The notes beneath the pieces are model-generated. The model did not search any database and had not been told where the DNA came from. It worked only from the letters and a program-made list of their open reading frames with translations. A stretch of DNA of 64,000 nucleotides from assembly GCA_028820635.1 (NCBI GenBank), contig JAPPIG010000116.1, forward strand, positions 1 through 64,000. The letters are read 5' to 3'. Below, piece by piece: positions 62,487-64,000 of this stretch. Position numbers and translations under genes: made by a program. Every line of letters begins with the position of its first letter. Position 1 is the first letter of the stretch. Source of the stretch: Candidatus Poribacteria bacterium. GTDB taxonomy: Bacteria; Poribacteria; WGA-4E; WGA-3G.

Positions 62487-63269
62487 CTATTTTCCCTGCA
62501 CAGCACTAATCTCATCTTCAGAGATTTTGTGGACACTCTTCGGATTGAACGTCTGTGTTGTTCCGACGCGCAAAGCAACCTCTATTCTGCCACCCGTCAA
62601 CACAAAAAATTGGATTAGAAATCCACCACCTTGCATCGATTCAACCTGATATTCCGCTGTATCAAGGTCACCAATCCACTCTGGGAGCGCATCAGCAAAT
62701 TTTGGATGTGCCATGACGTTCTCTGGCAATGCAATAATCAAGGTGCCAGGTTCATCGCCAATTGCATCGCCGATAACCTCTCGTTTTTGGACCATAAACG
62801 GCACAACGCGGCATGCATATTCAAAATCGTCTGCGGTGGTGCGTTCTGGTGGAACAAGCCCCCACGTCAAGTGATGGATGAACGGATTACCATACCCTTG
62901 TCCAAGCATGTGTTCAAGTGCTGCTTTGTCCACAGGATGCACAACGGCGACGTAGTCAAACCATCCATCATCGTGTGCTGGACTATCCGCAGACAACTGG
63001 GCAGATACGTTAATATAGTCACATCCATCAACAGGCGATGGATAACACCGTGCATCCCATCCATTCACATAACCGAGTTGTTTCAAACCGTCTGCGACAA
63101 GATGCGGCGGGTCACAGAAAATGGCGGCATGATCCATATTCGGATAGATTTGGACACCTGCACCCGTGATATGTTTTGCAACGTCGGTTGCTTCCGTAAA
63201 ACGTAGCTCAGCGTTTTCAATTTGTAAGTAATCAGCGAAATTTGTGGGCAATTTAATTTTGTTTTCCAT
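62487..63269 (-). CDS. Conserved protein of unknown function
   Basis: 260 aa, with GGACGGAGGAATC before the ATG. No signal peptide. Two halves may be related: ENAELRFTEATDVAKHITGA and the later ADDFEYACRVVPFMVQKREV. It has several His and Asp residues (MDHAAIFCDPPH, NPFIHHLTWGLVPPER) that could bind metal, somewhat like glyoxalase/dioxygenase-type folds, but I cannot assign a family. It is divergent from the HpcH/HpaI aldolase gene, suggesting a shared promoter region. Confidence 0.7.
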   Translation of the reverse strand: MENKIKLPTNFADYLQIENAELRFTEATDVAKHITGAGVQIYPNMDHAAIFCDPPHLVADGLKQLGYVNGWDARCYPSPVDGCDYINVSAQLSADSPAHDDGWFDYVAVVHPVDKAALEHMLGQGYGNPFIHHLTWGLVPPERTTADDFEYACRVVPFMVQKREVIGDAIGDEPGTLIIALPENVMAHPKFADALPEWIGDLDTAEYQVESMQGGGFLIQFFVLTGGRIEVALRVGTTQTFNPKSVHKISEDEISAVQGK

Positions 63270-63444
63270 GAGATTCCTCCGTCCTGTCCCAAGTTGCGAT
63301 GCAGTATCAGTTTAACAGACTTGCGGTCACAAGTAAACGTTATTTTGGCGTTGAAAAAAGTACGGAATCCTGTTAAGATAGGTGCGTTTAGAAGCCGAAA
63401 AACCGCAATTGTAGATTGTTCTTACAATACAAAGAGGAAAATTG

Positions 63445-64000
63445 ATGAGAAAAAATACCTTTCGAGAATTACTGAATGCTGACAAACCAACCGTTGGCAC
63501 GCACATCCATACGACTTGGCCCTCCATCGTTGAAGCGATTGGCCACACGGGAATGTATGACTATGTTGAATTTGTGGGGGAATACGGTCCGTTTGACCTG
63601 CACGACTTGGATAATTTGTGCCGCGCAGCGGAATTACACAACATCTCTACAATGATAAAGGTTGACCAAGAGCCGCGCGGTTTCATCGCCCAACGCGCAA
63701 TCGGTTCTGGTTTCCAAAGTGTGCTTTATGCTGATTGCCAAAATGTTGAAGATGTGAAAGAGTGTGTTAAGATTACCCGTGCAGATACGCCTGAAGATGC
63801 CGGTAGTTATGGCGTGGCGACCCGCCGGTTTTCCTATATGGGATACGGGGGTGGACCTGAATACGTTCAAGCACTGCGTGATGTTGTCGTTGTGATTATG
63901 ATTGAGAAAAAAGGAACAGTTGAAAATTTGGAAGAGGTCCTATCTGTTGAAGGTGTTGACATGATCCAGTGGGGTGGATCAGATTATTCTATGAGTATCG
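63445..64000 (+). CDS. HpcH/HpaI aldolase/citrate lyase family protein, cut by window edge
   Basis: 185 residues visible; the frame is open to the window end. AAAGAGGAAA precedes the ATG. KPTVGTHIHTTWPSIVEAIG, GMYDYVEFVGEYGPFDLHDL, TMIKVDQEPRGFIAQRAIGS (the Arg that binds the pyruvate carboxylate) and VIMIEKKGTVENLEEVLSVE (metal Glu) followed by GVDMIQWGGSDYSMSI mark the class II aldolase family. It would cleave a 2-keto-3-deoxy sugar acid or similar. It is divergent from the unknown gene at 62487. Confidence 0.88.
   Translation, partial: MRKNTFRELLNADKPTVGTHIHTTWPSIVEAIGHTGMYDYVEFVGEYGPFDLHDLDNLCRAAELHNISTMIKVDQEPRGFIAQRAIGSGFQSVLYADCQNVEDVKECVKITRADTPEDAGSYGVATRRFSYMGYGGGPEYVQALRDVVVVIMIEKKGTVENLEEVLSVEGVDMIQWGGSDYSMSI

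Noticed and set aside
1..64000. CRISPR array
   Set aside because: No evenly spaced short direct repeats with unique spacers were found; the repeats are palindromic and dispersed or are coding WD40 units.

Overview
The window looks like a chromosomal segment of an uncultured marine or symbiotic bacterium close to Candidatus Poribacteria. This is an inference from gene style. The signs are secreted WD40 and HAF-repeat proteins ending in a dockerin pair and an NYPNPFNPETWIPYQL-type sorting-like tail, many Gfo/Idh/MocA oxidoreductases, PhyH and 2OG-Fe(II) dioxygenases, a sulfotransferase, and abundant palindromic interspersed repeats. TGA is an ordinary stop in several intact genes (yidC, jag, the DUF433 gene), so the code is standard. 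I saw no tRNA, rRNA, CRISPR, phage or transposase gene.

Layout. 1-6 kb: two tandem HAF-repeat secreted proteins (the first cut by the window edge), an Ldh_2-type dehydrogenase and a 12-repeat WD40 protein. 6-10.2 kb: an orphan branched-chain-type substrate-binding lipoprotein, then a plus-strand run of sulfotransferase, Gfo/Idh/MocA oxidoreductase and HAD hydrolase. 10.2-31 kb: about 21 kb of minus-strand secreted WD40 genes. Its core is six genes (12300-27576) that alternate strictly between two subtypes, a three-fold tandem amplification of a two-gene unit. Junctions are 10-12 nt, each upstream TAG stop overlaps the next Shine-Dalgarno sequence, and a UUCG-loop terminator closes the run. 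It is flanked by a 646-aa WD40 gene and a 962-aa WD40-cohesin-dockerin gene. By reading, the eight genes of this block each carry 14 WD40 units, which suggests two seven-bladed propellers per protein.

31.6-34.7 kb: aspartokinase (TTG start), a PhyH dioxygenase overlapping it, and a second 2OG-Fe(II) oxygenase. 35.3-40.8 kb: HNH nuclease followed by the conserved rnpA-yidD-yidC-jag-mnmE block; no rpmH is visible in front of rnpA. 41.1-42.3 kb: a secreted thioredoxin-fold/TPR protein whose first catalytic cysteine codon is an in-frame TGA (U-G-W-C), followed by a hairpin that fits the usual description of a bacterial SECIS. This is a candidate selenoprotein and the best single lead here. 42.3-48.3 kb: pseudouridine synthase, HAD phosphatase, pdxJ, glutamate dehydrogenase, an NHL-repeat protein, thiD and DUF2203. 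48.6-53.7 kb: murJ, an ECF-like sigma factor, a secreted unknown, a TolB-like propeller and hisF. 54-64 kb: an ABC-2 exporter pair, a sugar isomerase with two Gfo/Idh/MocA proteins, a LamG protein, a tandem pair of PD-(D/E)XK-like proteins, a DUF433/DUF5615 toxin-antitoxin-like pair, an unknown gene and the start of an HpcH/HpaI aldolase.

The gaps hold several families of short palindromic or terminal-inverted-repeat elements (MITE/REP-like), several of them sharing a GTAGGTCGGG core.
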